Positions 27,004 to 35,904 are shown, counted from the stretch's first letter. The stretch: DNA of 64,000 nt from Chitinophaga parva (GCF_003071345.1 NZ_QCYK01000001.1:310001-374000); one strand, 5' to 3'. Numbers and translations are program-made. The notes: generated by a model from the letters alone, not told the origin.

Positions 27004-27700
27004 GTATTGGTACAATGTTTTGTCTTGGGTATATGTGATCACTCACCGGGGTCCGCTCCTCATTTGCCACAGTCCGGGTATACCAGTGGCAAGAACATTT
27101 TAGGAAAATGGCCCGGGCAATAATCTTATAACAGGCGAAAAATATTGCATCATAATGTGAGATGTGAAAACATAAAAGCAGTACGGCGCACCGGCAGCCT
27201 TGTAAATACAGGACCGGCGCCCGCTCTCATTTGATGATTGACAATTTGTTCAGCCAGAAATGCTGCTTCACAAAGGACAGGTCAGGTAGAACATACACAA
27301 TCAGCATTCTCTTTGATTACTCCACATTCAACACTTTGCGGGAGATTTTAATTCGCACAAGCAAGGTGCATACTTTCATCCCCAGCACCTAACCTATAAC
27401 GGCGCAATATGTATCCCGGCAACAAACCACTTAAAATGTTACAACCAAAACGTTGGTGAACGTTGTTTAACTTAATCTTAATTTTTTACAATAAAAAAAA
27501 TTCAGCTGTATTACAGTAGAATAAGAGATGATCTGAAGGGGAAAACCCGGTTTTTCTTTAAAAATTTAATGTTGTAGACGTTTATTCCCGCTTGGTGTTC
27601 AGTTCCGGTTTATTTGCTGTGATTCCAGGCATCGAAGCATATGGTAACAGCAATGGATTTGTACACTGTAAGATCGTACGCATATTAGGACGACTTACCA

Positions 27701-27730
27701 CAAATGTAGCAACGTTTTTATATTTTCAAA
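27701..27730 (-). promoter_or_regulatory. orphan Bacteroidota promoter motif
   Basis: On the minus strand TTTG (27730-27727), 18 nt, TACATTTG (27708-27701). No gene begins within 700 nt downstream; the first is dps. A weak hairpin plus eight T at 27497-27516 could end a transcript of about 190 nt. Confidence 0.45.
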
Positions 27731-27860
27731 AAAATATATCCCATTTCCCCATAAAGGGATGAAACACAGTACCACCGGGCATTCCCGGGGATTTATGCCA
27801 GCCTTCATAGTTGAAGTTTAAACATATTAACGAATATCACAAACTGTTGACCTAACAATT

Positions 27861-27897
27861 AAAAAGCGGGCCGTCTACCATCGAGACGGCCCGCTTT
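27861..27897 (-). terminator. terminator of the M28 peptidase gene
   Basis: Arms AAAGCGGGCCGTCT and AGACGGCCCGCTTT, 7-nt loop, then T-run on the minus strand, 18 nt after the stop codon. Confidence 0.93.
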
Positions 27898-27914
27898 CCT
27901 GTTGGCGTATTGGC

Positions 27915-29432
27915 TTATTGTTCGTGCCGGTCTACCGGCAGTTTTTCATCGCGGTTTGCAATGTCCCAGGCGGTGTAGAACACCAGCTGCACCCGGCGGG
28001 CCATCAGGCCAAAATGGATCTTATCCACTGTATCCGTAGGCTTATGATAGTCTTCGTGCACCCCGTTGAAATAAAAGATGATAGGAATGCCATGCTGGGC
28101 AAAGTTGTAATGGTCTGAGCGGTAGTAAAAACGGTTCACATCCTTTGGATCATTGTACGTATAATCCAGTTTCATTTTGGTGAATTCATTATTGGCCGCC
28201 TCGCTGATGGGGCGCATGGCGGAGCTCAACTTGTTGTCGCCTATAAGATAAATGTAGTTGGTATCCTGCTCATGGCCGGGGTCTATGCGGCCCACCATGT
28301 CGGTGTTAAGGTCTGCCACGGTTTTTTCCAGGGGATACAGTGGATGCTCCACGTAGTAGTTAGAGCCCAGCAGGCCTTTCTCCTCGCCTGATACGGTCAT
28401 GAACACGATACTGCGGCGGGGACCTTTGCCCGCCTTCTTCGCTTCTGCAAAGGCATGGGCCAGGGCCAGCACCGCGGTGGTGCCGGAGCCGTCGTCGTCT
28501 GCACCGTAGTAGATCTTACCGTCTTTTTTACCCAGGTGGTCATAGTGCCCCGTGATGAACAGTACTTCGTCCTTTTTGTCTGTGCCCTCCAGGAAAGCCA
28601 GTACGTTGCTGGGTTTCAGCTCCACCGGCACCTTTTCATAGAGAATGCTTACCGGGTTGGCCAGCGTACCTGGTTTCAGTGTTTTCAGGGAGGCGGAGTC
28701 CACGCCGCTGATCAGCGCGGCCACCCCGCTGCGCACCAGGTATTCATTGGCCATGCGCCCACCAGGATTGCGCTGCATGCGCATGAAGCCGGCCCGGGGG
28801 AAGTCCGGCTTACGGGGATTATCATCCAGCACCAGCACGGCCTTGGCGCCTTTATTGGAGGCCCAGAAACGCTTGGCGGCATCAGAAAGGCCGCGGGCAG
28901 CGCCCGTGTAGGCGCTATCTGCCGGGTATTTATCTTCAGACAAAAAGAGCACCACCTTGCCTTTCACATCCAGGCCGGCATAGTCATCCCGGTCCTTGTC
29001 TGCTATGCCACGGCCTACAAACACGACGGGCACATTTTCCAGCGTATCTCCGTGGCTGCTCATAATGTTCGCCTTAAAATCGTCGCCGTAGGGAATGTGC
29101 GTCCCATTCACCTCCAGGGCTGTGTGGCTGCCCAGGGTGTCTATGAACATGGGGTAATACTGGCGCCACTGCCCGGCAGCACCGGGTTTGAGCCCAAAGC
29201 CCTGGAACTGGGATTCAATGTAAATGGCCGCTTTTTCCTGGCCGGGGGTACCGGTTTCCCGCCCTTCCATTTCGGCACTGGCCAGCACACGCAGGCGCTG
29301 CTCCAGGAAATCGGGGGTAATGGTGTTGGCAAAGGGAGTGGCCTGCGATAGCTGCTTTACAGGGAGCTGCGCGTGTGCAGCCATGCCCAGGAGCATACAG
29401 GCACCGAACATCGTTTTGAATGTCATAGTCAT
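27915..29432 (-). CDS. M28 family zinc metallopeptidase, secreted
   Basis: A periplasmic or outer-membrane-associated aminopeptidase of about 505 residues. The ATG at 29432 or 29426 gives a signal peptide (MTFKTMFGACMLLGMAAHA then Q); longer frames upstream lack sense. A PA domain insert is visible around VVFVGRGIADKDRDDYAGLD. The di-zinc site is TGHYDHLGK (His and Asp), YGADDDGSGT (Asp), GEEKGLLGS (Glu pair), NTDMVGR (Asp) and the His of RSDHYNFAQHG. Such enzymes trim peptides from the N terminus. It has its own terminator. Confidence 0.9.
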   Translation of the reverse strand: MTMTFKTMFGACMLLGMAAHAQLPVKQLSQATPFANTITPDFLEQRLRVLASAEMEGRETGTPGQEKAAIYIESQFQGFGLKPGAAGQWRQYYPMFIDTLGSHTALEVNGTHIPYGDDFKANIMSSHGDTLENVPVVFVGRGIADKDRDDYAGLDVKGKVVLFLSEDKYPADSAYTGAARGLSDAAKRFWASNKGAKAVLVLDDNPRKPDFPRAGFMRMQRNPGGRMANEYLVRSGVAALISGVDSASLKTLKPGTLANPVSILYEKVPVELKPSNVLAFLEGTDKKDEVLFITGHYDHLGKKDGKIYYGADDDGSGTTAVLALAHAFAEAKKAGKGPRRSIVFMTVSGEEKGLLGSNYYVEHPLYPLEKTVADLNTDMVGRIDPGHEQDTNYIYLIGDNKLSSAMRPISEAANNEFTKMKLDYTYNDPKDVNRFYYRSDHYNFAQHGIPIIFYFNGVHEDYHKPTDTVDKIHFGLMARRVQLVFYTAWDIANRDEKLPVDRHEQ

Positions 29433-29537
29433 ACGTTGGTTAAAAGGATCACAGCGGCTGGCGGCCTGCTGCTGTGCAACAAGATAGGTATTTCCTCCAG
29501 ACATTTTTCCGGCCCGGGGGCCAGCGGTGAATAGGGA

Positions 29538-29993
29538 TTATAAGTGTACTACTTTCCGTACCCGGTCTACATGCCGTCCGCCTTCAAAGGGGGTCTGTAA
29601 AAAGACTTCCGTAATGGCCTGGGCCTGGACCTGGTCCACAAAACGGCCGGGCAGGCAAAGGATATTAGCGTTGTTATGGGCCCGGGCCAGCCGGGCCAGT
29701 TCCTCGCCCCAGCACACAGCCGCGCGCACGCCCTGGTGTTTATTGGCCGCCATGGCCACACCATTGCCACTGCCACAGATAAGAATACCCAGGGAGGCCT
29801 GGCCCCGGTCTACCAGCTTGGCCACCGGGTGGGCAAAATCGGGATAATCTACCGCATCCGCGGCATGGGTACCCAGGTCTTTTACGCGGAGCCCCCGCCC
29901 TTCGAGAAAAGATACCAGCACTTCCTTGCATTCCACGCCGGCATGGTCGGCCCCGATGGCCACCGGCAGGGAGAAATCGAAATTCGTTTGCAT
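29538..29993 (-). CDS. rpiB: ribose-5-phosphate isomerase B
   Basis: A 151-residue RpiB that interconverts ribose-5-phosphate and ribulose-5-phosphate in the pentose phosphate pathway. VAIGADHAGVECKE, the active-site ICGSGNGVAMAANK with its Cys, RAAVCWGEELARLARAHNNAN and the basic tail are all as expected, and length is normal. The ATG abuts the T-run of a hairpin that begins at 30060, an unusual arrangement discussed separately. tatC lies upstream on the same strand 181 nt away. Confidence 0.95.
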   Translation of the reverse strand: MQTNFDFSLPVAIGADHAGVECKEVLVSFLEGRGLRVKDLGTHAADAVDYPDFAHPVAKLVDRGQASLGILICGSGNGVAMAANKHQGVRAAVCWGEELARLARAHNNANILCLPGRFVDQVQAQAITEVFLQTPFEGGRHVDRVRKVVHL

Positions 29994-30060
29994 AAAAAAA
30001 GCTTTTAGCGTTACATCCGGGATGGCGGTTGGGCCTTGTCCCTTGCGGCGCTAAAAGCTT
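29994..30060 (-). promoter_or_regulatory. terminator-like hairpin touching the rpiB start codon
   Basis: On the minus strand AAGCTTTTAGCG (30060-30049) pairs with CGCTAAAAGCTT (30010-29999) around a 38-nt loop, and the following T-run ends at the rpiB ATG. A second pair, ATCCGCC/GGCGGAT (30158-30152 with 30086-30080), lies just upstream. It may be the tatC terminator, an attenuator of rpiB, or both. Confidence 0.6.
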
Positions 30061-30174
30061 ATTGGAGAAGCCTCCGGCCATCCGCCCAGGGCAGTGAACA
30101 ACGCATCCTTCTAAAAGACGCAAGGCTCAGTGCTAAGGGCGAATGGCTAAAGGCGGATAGCTACTTTACTTGCG

Positions 30175-31035
30175 TTATGACCACTCCTGTACGGAGGTTT
30201 CTTCATCTTCACGGCCTTCCATGCGGGCCTTGTAGGCCTTCTTGGAGATCAGGATACTCACTTCATACAGCAGGTATAAAGGCGTAAATACGATCAACTG
30301 GTCTATTACGTCCGGGGGCGTGATCACCGCGGCCAGCACCAGCAGTACCACGATGGCCTGGCGACGGTATTTCCGCAGGAACGAGGGCGACAGGATGCCC
30401 ACTTTCGTGAGGAAGTATACCACCACGGGCAGCTCAAACAAGAGGCCCAGCCCCACTACGATCTGGGTGATCAGGTCAAAATAATCATCGATGAAGAACT
30501 GGTTCACCACCTTATCGGTCACCTTGTAGGTCACCAGGAAGTTGATGGTGAAAGGCATCACCATGAAATAGGCAAAAGAAATACCCAGAAAGAACTGTAA
30601 AGATACCCAAAAGATCACACCACGGGCGCCTTTTAGCTCACGTTCTTTGAGGGCCGGCTTCACAAAACGCCAGAATTCCCAGAAAATGTAAGGGAAAGCG
30701 GCCACAATGCCCAGCGTAAAGGCCAGTTTGAATTGCAACATTACCTGGCCGGCCATCATGTGGTTCTGGAAGGCCGGTTGGGCCGGGGTAAGGCAAAGCT
30801 TATCGCCCATATTGAGCCAGTGGCCTATGGCGCACAGGGCGCGGTAAGTAGGGAAAGAAGCATTGGTAGGACCAAACACCACGCCATCGAGGATCTCTTT
30901 GGTATAGAGGAAACCGAAGGTACTCACAACAGCCATGGCGATCACCGAGCGGATAATATGCCAGCGAAGGTCTTCCAAATGGTCAAAAAAAGACATTTCG
31001 GCCTTGCCGGAACTCGCAAATAATTTCTTCAACAT
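30175..31035 (-). CDS. tatC: twin-arginine translocase subunit TatC
   Basis: A 286-residue inner-membrane protein, the receptor subunit that reads twin-arginine signal peptides. The N-terminal cytoplasmic MSFFDHLEDLRWHIIRSVIA motif is diagnostic, and six membrane helices follow. The first periplasmic loop is long (about residues 45-90, with a Cys pair and PTNASFPTYRALCAIGHWL), as is common in Bacteroidota. Conserved FPYIFWEFWRFVKPALKERE lies in the second cytoplasmic loop. tatA and tatB are not adjacent. A -7-like TATATTTG is at 31082-31075 on the minus strand, about 40 nt upstream. Confidence 0.95.
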   Translation of the reverse strand: MLKKLFASSGKAEMSFFDHLEDLRWHIIRSVIAMAVVSTFGFLYTKEILDGVVFGPTNASFPTYRALCAIGHWLNMGDKLCLTPAQPAFQNHMMAGQVMLQFKLAFTLGIVAAFPYIFWEFWRFVKPALKERELKGARGVIFWVSLQFFLGISFAYFMVMPFTINFLVTYKVTDKVVNQFFIDDYFDLITQIVVGLGLLFELPVVVYFLTKVGILSPSFLRKYRRQAIVVLLVLAAVITPPDVIDQLIVFTPLYLLYEVSILISKKAYKARMEGREDEETSVQEWS

Positions 31036-31460
31036 AATTTATCGGGTACGCTTATTCACACAGGCAGCGCGTCACAAATATAAACGATGAAATGTAGAGT
31101 TGTGACCATAATATTTTTAACAAACAAGGTTTCCGGGGAATAATTTCCGGGCTAACAGGCGGAACAACACAGACACTATTTCACCGCTTTATAAAAAATA
31201 AGATGCGTTCAACATTCCCGGCAGGTAGATGGAACTACCTTCATCCATATATTCATACAACTTTATACAGCAGTTGTAACTACGCCCAGATGCCGTTGTA
31301 ATTGCTACGCAAAGTAGTATGCATGAATTTGTTGACATCCGGTTGATGTGTCATCGCTAAAAACCGGTAGCACTACAAGCCCTTACCAGTAAAGGCTTTC
31401 AGCCGCAGGCATCCGTCAATGAAAACAGTCCGCTGAAAAAAAACGTAGGCCTTTTACTAC

Positions 31461-31618
31461 ACGCATATACATGATTTTAAATATGCCTGCAACTCAACAG
31501 GCAGGTGCCGGTGCTTAAATTCATTATGCTTTTTTTACTTACCTCTTCGCTCAAACCCGCGCTGCATAAGGATTCCACAACGCATAAACGTAAATCTCAA
31601 TATGCCTGCAACTCAACA
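31461..31618 (+). repeat. direct repeat, period 119
   Basis: AATATGCCTGCAACTCAACA occurs at 31480-31499 and exactly again at 31599-31618. The 19 bases before each copy (from ACGCATA) match at about 13 positions, so the repeat unit is at least 39 nt. A shorter echo, ATGCCTGCA, is near 31774. Confidence 0.7.
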
Positions 31619-31723
31619 ACTGTAAAAAAACAATATAGCAAACAGGTGCTGTAGCCGGCAACAAACCACTCCGGCTGTTCGCATGCAGAAAACGTTGATC
31701 CGTTGTTATGCAATACCTATAAA

Positions 31724-31963
31724 TTAATGGCACCTGCTGCGCAACGATGATAACACGATATAGGCGTTACCGCCATGCCTGCAGGTATGGAATTGCATAC
31801 AGATCGCATAACCATCTGGCATATAGACCAGGGTACATCTTAAAAAGTAGAAAGGCTGAAACGTAACAGGGTGGCGGGTTACAGGGAGAGGAGTTAGTTG
31901 CAGGGCAAACGTTAGCATAAAAAAAAGAGCCAGCCCGAGAAGAATCAAGAGCCGGCCTTTCAT
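31724..31963 (-). CDS. possible small secreted or membrane peptide
   Basis: A frame of 79 codons that begins MKGRLLILLGLALFFMLTFA, a convincing hydrophobic leader, but continues with Arg-, His- and Cys-containing sequence that matches nothing I know. It lies about 120 nt downstream of the promoter motif at 32092-32121, which is its only support. It may equally be chance coding within a repeat-rich noncoding region. Confidence 0.2.
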   Translation of the reverse strand: MKGRLLILLGLALFFMLTFALQLTPLPVTRHPVTFQPFYFLRCTLVYMPDGYAICMQFHTCRHGGNAYIVLSSLRSRCH

Positions 31964-32091
31964 CCATTGTTTGTTAACCCCAAAAAAGTTGAATTCGAGA
32001 ATGTCTTTAGCGTCTGGTAGGTAATCTTATCTTTCGATTTGGCAAGCTTTAGATAATCTTACTTTATTCCCCAGATGCCGTAATTGTTATG

Positions 32092-32121
32092 CAAAAATAG
32101 AAAGAAATCTGTTATTATCAA
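32092..32121 (-). promoter_or_regulatory. orphan Bacteroidota promoter motif overlapping a repeat
   Basis: On the minus strand TTG (32121-32119), 19 nt, TATTTTTG (32099-32092). The -7 element and the presumed first transcribed bases are part of the 29-nt repeat found again at 31285-31313. Confidence 0.45.
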
Positions 32122-32358
32122 TGTTGCAACAATTTTTTTTACAGCTTTTTAACAAAAATCAAATCATTGTGTTACAACCTTAAACAAATGTAGGTATTCT
32201 AAAGCGACTTTCCTACAACTTTTAACAAAAACGTTTTAGCAATTTGGCGCCTTTTTACGCCGGCTTTCCCGGTGTGTAACGTTTTCGCTAACTAAGATAG
32301 TTAATAGTTGGGAATAATCATCAAGCCCAGGAGCGGTTAACTTCACATTAACTGTTGC

Positions 32359-33627
32359 CTAGGAAAGCAGTTTCATTTTGACCATTTCGATACGCGTTTC
32401 CGTTACGTTCAGCACGTCAAATTCATAGTCGTCTATGATAATGCGTTCCTTTAGGCGCGGGATGGTTTCGTAGTGGTTAATAATATAGCCGGATAATGTT
32501 TCGCTCTCATCTTCCGGGAAATCAAATCCATACTTTTCGTTGAGGTGGTCCAGTTCCAGCCTGCCGGAGAAAATATATTCCTTCTCCGCGATCTGCTTTT
32601 CCACAAACTCCTCCACATCGTGTTCATCCTTGATCTCCCCGAAAATTTCTTCCAGCACATCTTCTATCGTTACAATGCCCGCGGTACCACCAAATTCATC
32701 CACCACCCAGGCAATGCTCTTGCGTTCCTTATTGAATTTGCTGAGCAGGTCAATGGCACTCATTGTTTCCGGCACCACCAGGATGGGGTGCAGCATGTCC
32801 TTTACCGAGGCGGGATTCTTAAACAGATCCAACTGGTGTACATACCCCTGGATGTTATCGATATCGCCTTCATAAATAATGAGCTTGGAAAGGTTGGTCT
32901 CCATAAAAGCCTTGCGGATATCTGCCAGGGGACTGTTGATCTCTGCCGCTTCAATTTCCCGCCGGGGAATGAGGCAGCCGCGGATCTTCACGTGGGCCAG
33001 CGACAACGCATTCTCAAACAGTTCTGTGTTCAGGTCTTTATTTTCCACCACGTGCTGCTGGCTCTGGCGCAGGAAATGCTCCACATCCACCCGGGGAAAG
33101 GTATCCCGGTTTTCCAGGATGCGCACGTTGAATAAATATTTAAGGATCCATTCGGAAATAGACACCATCATATTGCCGATCACGAACAGGGGCTTGGAGA
33201 TCACGGAAATAGGCAGGGCAAAGAAGCCCAGCAGGCCATCGGGCCAGGAGCGGAAAATAACCCTGGGCAGGAAAAAGCCCACCAGGCACATCAGGGCCGC
33301 GGAAAGCACAATGCCAAGACAAAGGAAAACCGGGTCGTAACGCACATCATTATAGGAGCCGGTCACACTTTTTAAATACGGCAGGAGACTGTCTGCCACC
33401 AGGATGCTGTAGATCACCACGATGATGGTGAATCCCAGGAGACTGGTAGCCAGGAAACGGGAGGGGTGCTCGTTAAACCCGGCCAGGATCTTGCCGGTGG
33501 CCCGGCCCTGTTTCTTTTTCAGTTCCAGGCTTAGTTTGTTGATATTGGCAAAGGCCGTCTCAATACCGGAAAAAAAACCGGCCGCCAAGAGCAGCGCAAT
33601 AAGAATCACAAGGGTATATGTATCCAT
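32359..33627 (-). CDS. CNNM/CorC-HlyC family membrane protein
   Basis: A 422-residue protein of the hemolysin-C/CNNM family. Residues 1-190 form the DUF21 membrane domain (start with ALLLAAGFFSGIETAFANIN), then a CBS pair (about 200-320, with IWE-like spacing around PETMSAIDLLSKFNKE and DEFGGTAGIVTIEDVLEEIF) and a C-terminal CorC_HlyC domain (from about 345, with GYIINHYETIPRLKERI). Relatives export Mg2+ or Co2+, and one Bacteroidota relative, GldE, supports gliding. It cannot be assigned to GldE from sequence alone. It is a single gene downstream of the guanylate kinase, with a 180-nt gap. Confidence 0.9.
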   Translation of the reverse strand: MDTYTLVILIALLLAAGFFSGIETAFANINKLSLELKKKQGRATGKILAGFNEHPSRFLATSLLGFTIIVVIYSILVADSLLPYLKSVTGSYNDVRYDPVFLCLGIVLSAALMCLVGFFLPRVIFRSWPDGLLGFFALPISVISKPLFVIGNMMVSISEWILKYLFNVRILENRDTFPRVDVEHFLRQSQQHVVENKDLNTELFENALSLAHVKIRGCLIPRREIEAAEINSPLADIRKAFMETNLSKLIIYEGDIDNIQGYVHQLDLFKNPASVKDMLHPILVVPETMSAIDLLSKFNKERKSIAWVVDEFGGTAGIVTIEDVLEEIFGEIKDEHDVEEFVEKQIAEKEYIFSGRLELDHLNEKYGFDFPEDESETLSGYIINHYETIPRLKERIIIDDYEFDVLNVTETRIEMVKMKLLS

Positions 33628-33809
33628 ACATTACAAAGATAGTGAATACTAAATTCCACAGAAATCAATTCCTAACAGACTAAAAGTGTGCCAGGCGGGG
33701 CTATTAAAATAAGGTCTCAGGCGTTTTGCACTCCCAACAAACCGCTATTCACTAAAGATAATGGCATTTAAGCATCCATCCAGCAGGCCGGACAGCTAAT
33801 CCGGTGATT

Positions 33810-34376
33810 TTATGCCAGGAAATCTTCCACCAGTTTTTTCACCTGGGCATATGCATGATCCAGCTGGTCATTCACCACAATTTCATCAAACTGGTGGGCG
33901 AAGGACAATTCGTAGCGGGCTTTACCCAGCCGTTCCTCCAGGGAGGCCTGTGTTTCGGTGCCGCGGCCACCCAGTCTTTCTGCCAGTGCCTCCAGGGAGG
34001 GAGGCTGGATAAAGATGGTGAGGGCCTGGTCGTGGTAGTGCTCTTTGATAGACAAGGCGCCTTTTACGTCTATATCTACCATCGGGGTCCGGTGCTCATC
34101 CCAGATGCGTTGCAGCTCGCTCTTCAGGGTGCCGTAGTACTTGCCGGCATACACCATTTCATATTCTGCGAAATCATTATTGTCTATATGTTGTTGAAAC
34201 GCTTCCGTGCTCAAAAAATAATAGTCACGGCCATCGACCTCATTTTCACGGGCTGGACGGGTGGCGGCGGATACGGAGAATGCCAGCTGGGGCATAGCGG
34301 CCAGCAATTTCTTCACGATGGTGGTCTTGCCGGCACCGCTGGGAGCAGTGATGATGATGATCTTCTTTGAATTCAT
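33810..34376 (-). CDS. gmk: guanylate kinase
   Basis: A 188-residue guanylate kinase, GMP + ATP to GDP + ADP, essential for GTP supply. The P-loop is APSGAGKTTIVKKLL, then SVSAATRPARENEVDGRDYYFLS, which binds GMP, and VDIDVKGALSIK with the LID region ERLGGRGTETQASLEERLGKA. The ATG at 34374-34376 (MNSKKIIIITAPS) is preferred over one seven codons upstream. It stands alone after the murA terminator. Confidence 0.96.
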   Translation of the reverse strand: MNSKKIIIITAPSGAGKTTIVKKLLAAMPQLAFSVSAATRPARENEVDGRDYYFLSTEAFQQHIDNNDFAEYEMVYAGKYYGTLKSELQRIWDEHRTPMVDIDVKGALSIKEHYHDQALTIFIQPPSLEALAERLGGRGTETQASLEERLGKARYELSFAHQFDEIVVNDQLDHAYAQVKKLVEDFLA

Positions 34377-34496
34377 GCCGCAAGTTAAGGAAAACACGTA
34401 GCTGGGAAAAGGGCGTTTTCCCGCTTTCCATTAATAAACGCATGAGAGCGCCGCATGGTTTTGGAAAAGGCGGTCCATTGGCCGGAGGCCCTAAAT

Positions 34497-34542
34497 AAAA
34501 AATTCCAATTCCCCGTGCGCTTACACCTAAGAATTGGAATTT
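34497..34542 (-). terminator. terminator of murA
   Basis: Arms AAATTCCAATTC and GAATTGGAATTT (34500-34511 and 34531-34542) with a T-rich tail on the minus strand, about 50 nt past the murA stop. Confidence 0.8.
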
Positions 34543-34593
34543 ATTATTTGTTCACACGTTGGGCTTTATTATGGCACCACGCGTTATTTATTA

Positions 34594-35904
34594 CTATACC
34601 CGCTTAATATCCGCTCCCAGCGCCATCAACCTTTGGTCAATGTACTGGTACCCACGGTCTATCTGGTCAATATTCTGGATGGTGCTCTTACCTTCGGCGC
34701 TCAGGGCGGCGATCAGCAGGGACACCCCTGCGCGGATATCCGGTGATGACATGGTAATACCCCTCAGTTTATGCTGGCGGCCCAGGCCTATCACTACCGC
34801 GCGGTGCGGATCGCACAGAACGATCTGGGCGCCCATGTCTATCAGTTTGTCCACGAAGAACAGGCGGCTTTCAAACATTTTCTGGTGGATCATCACGCTG
34901 CCTACGGCCTGGGTGGCGGTTACCAGCACAATGCTCAGCAGGTCTGGTGTAAAGCCGGGCCATGGATGGTCGGAAATGGTGAGGATGGACCCATCCAGGA
35001 AGGTCTGGATCTCATATTTTTCCTGGGTGGGAATGAAGATATCATCACCACGGAATTCCAGCTGGATGCCCAGCTGGCGGAACTTTTCGGGGATGATGCC
35101 CAGGTGCTGCAGTCCTACATTCTTGATGGTGATCTCGCTCTGGGTCATAGCCGCGAGGCCAATGAAGGAACCGATCTCGATCATATCCGGCAGCATGGCA
35201 TGCTCACAACCTTTCAGGCTGCTTACGCCTTCAATGGTGAGCAGGTTGGAACCTACCCCGCTGATCTTTGCCCCCATGTGGTTCAGCATCCGGGAAAGCT
35301 GCTGCAGGTAAGGCTCACAGGCCGCGTTATAAATGGTGGTCTGTCCTTTGGCCATTACAGCGGCCATCAGTATGTTGGCCGTGCCGGTTACGGACGGTTC
35401 GTCCAGCAGCATGTAAGTGCCCTGGAGGCCATCGGTTTGCAGGTGGAAGAAATTATCATCGTTGTCGTACACAAATTTGGCGCCCAGCTTTTCAAACCCA
35501 ATGATATGGGTATCCAGGCGGCGGCGGCCGATCTTGTCTCCCCCGGGCTTGGGCACATAGGCCTGGCCAAAGCGGGTGAGCAACGGGCCGGCAATCATCA
35601 CGGAGCCACGGAGCCTGCCGGATTTTTTGCGGAATTCGGGGCTCTGCAGGTATTGCAGGTCCACTTTATCTGCCTGGAAAGTACAGGTGTCGCGGGATAC
35701 ACGGTTTACGGTAACGCCCATATCACCCAGCAGTTCTATCAGCAGGTTCACATCCACAATGTCCGGGATGTTTTTTATCGTTACCTTTTCTGCCGTTAAG
35801 AGCACGGCGCTGATGATCTGTAATGCTTCGTTTTTGGCTCCCTGGGGTATAATTTCTCCCTTTAAGCGGTTTCCGCCTCTTACTTCGAAAGCGCTGCTAC
35901 TCAC
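34594..35904 (-). CDS. murA: UDP-N-acetylglucosamine 1-carboxyvinyltransferase
   Basis: A 436-residue MurA, first committed enzyme of peptidoglycan synthesis, which adds enolpyruvate to UDP-GlcNAc. The opening FEVRGGNRLKGEIIPQGAKN with the catalytic Lys and Asn is standard. The loop that carries Cys115 in E. coli reads PGGDKIGRRRLDTH, so the residue is Asp123 here; the same Cys-to-Asp change makes Mycobacterium and Chlamydia MurA insensitive to fosfomycin. The start is GTG at 35904, overlapping the TGA of the DUF4290 gene by four bases, so the two are translationally coupled. Confidence 0.95.
   Translation of the reverse strand: MSSSAFEVRGGNRLKGEIIPQGAKNEALQIISAVLLTAEKVTIKNIPDIVDVNLLIELLGDMGVTVNRVSRDTCTFQADKVDLQYLQSPEFRKKSGRLRGSVMIAGPLLTRFGQAYVPKPGGDKIGRRRLDTHIIGFEKLGAKFVYDNDDNFFHLQTDGLQGTYMLLDEPSVTGTANILMAAVMAKGQTTIYNAACEPYLQQLSRMLNHMGAKISGVGSNLLTIEGVSSLKGCEHAMLPDMIEIGSFIGLAAMTQSEITIKNVGLQHLGIIPEKFRQLGIQLEFRGDDIFIPTQEKYEIQTFLDGSILTISDHPWPGFTPDLLSIVLVTATQAVGSVMIHQKMFESRLFFVDKLIDMGAQIVLCDPHRAVVIGLGRQHKLRGITMSSPDIRAGVSLLIAALSAEGKSTIQNIDQIDRGYQYIDQRLMALGADIKRV

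Larger units (their letters stand above)
26927..27914. other. gene-free region between dps and the M28 peptidase
   Basis: About 990 bases without a credible gene. It holds a repeat array next to dps (26942-27003), a 16-bp sequence CCGGCAACAAACCACT at 27416-27431 shared with the gap upstream of tatC, an AT-rich stretch, a perfect orphan promoter motif on the minus strand (27701-27730), and the M28 terminator at its right end. A noncoding RNA is possible but not shown. Confidence 0.5.
31036..32358. other. gene-free region upstream of tatC with repeats
   Basis: About 1.3 kb with no convincing long gene. It contains a 39-nt imperfect direct repeat with period 119 (31461-31499 and 31580-31618), two copies of a 29-nt element (31285-31313 and 32070-32096), the CCGGCAACAAACCACT block (31655-31670) shared with the region at 27416, and a perfect promoter motif on the minus strand at 32092-32121. 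AT content is higher than in the flanking genes. Confidence 0.5.

Noticed and set aside
27400..27740. RNase P RNA, SRP RNA or 6S RNA in the gap upstream of dps
   Set aside because: I looked for the conserved cores (for example the GAGGAAAGTCC of RNase P) and did not see them.
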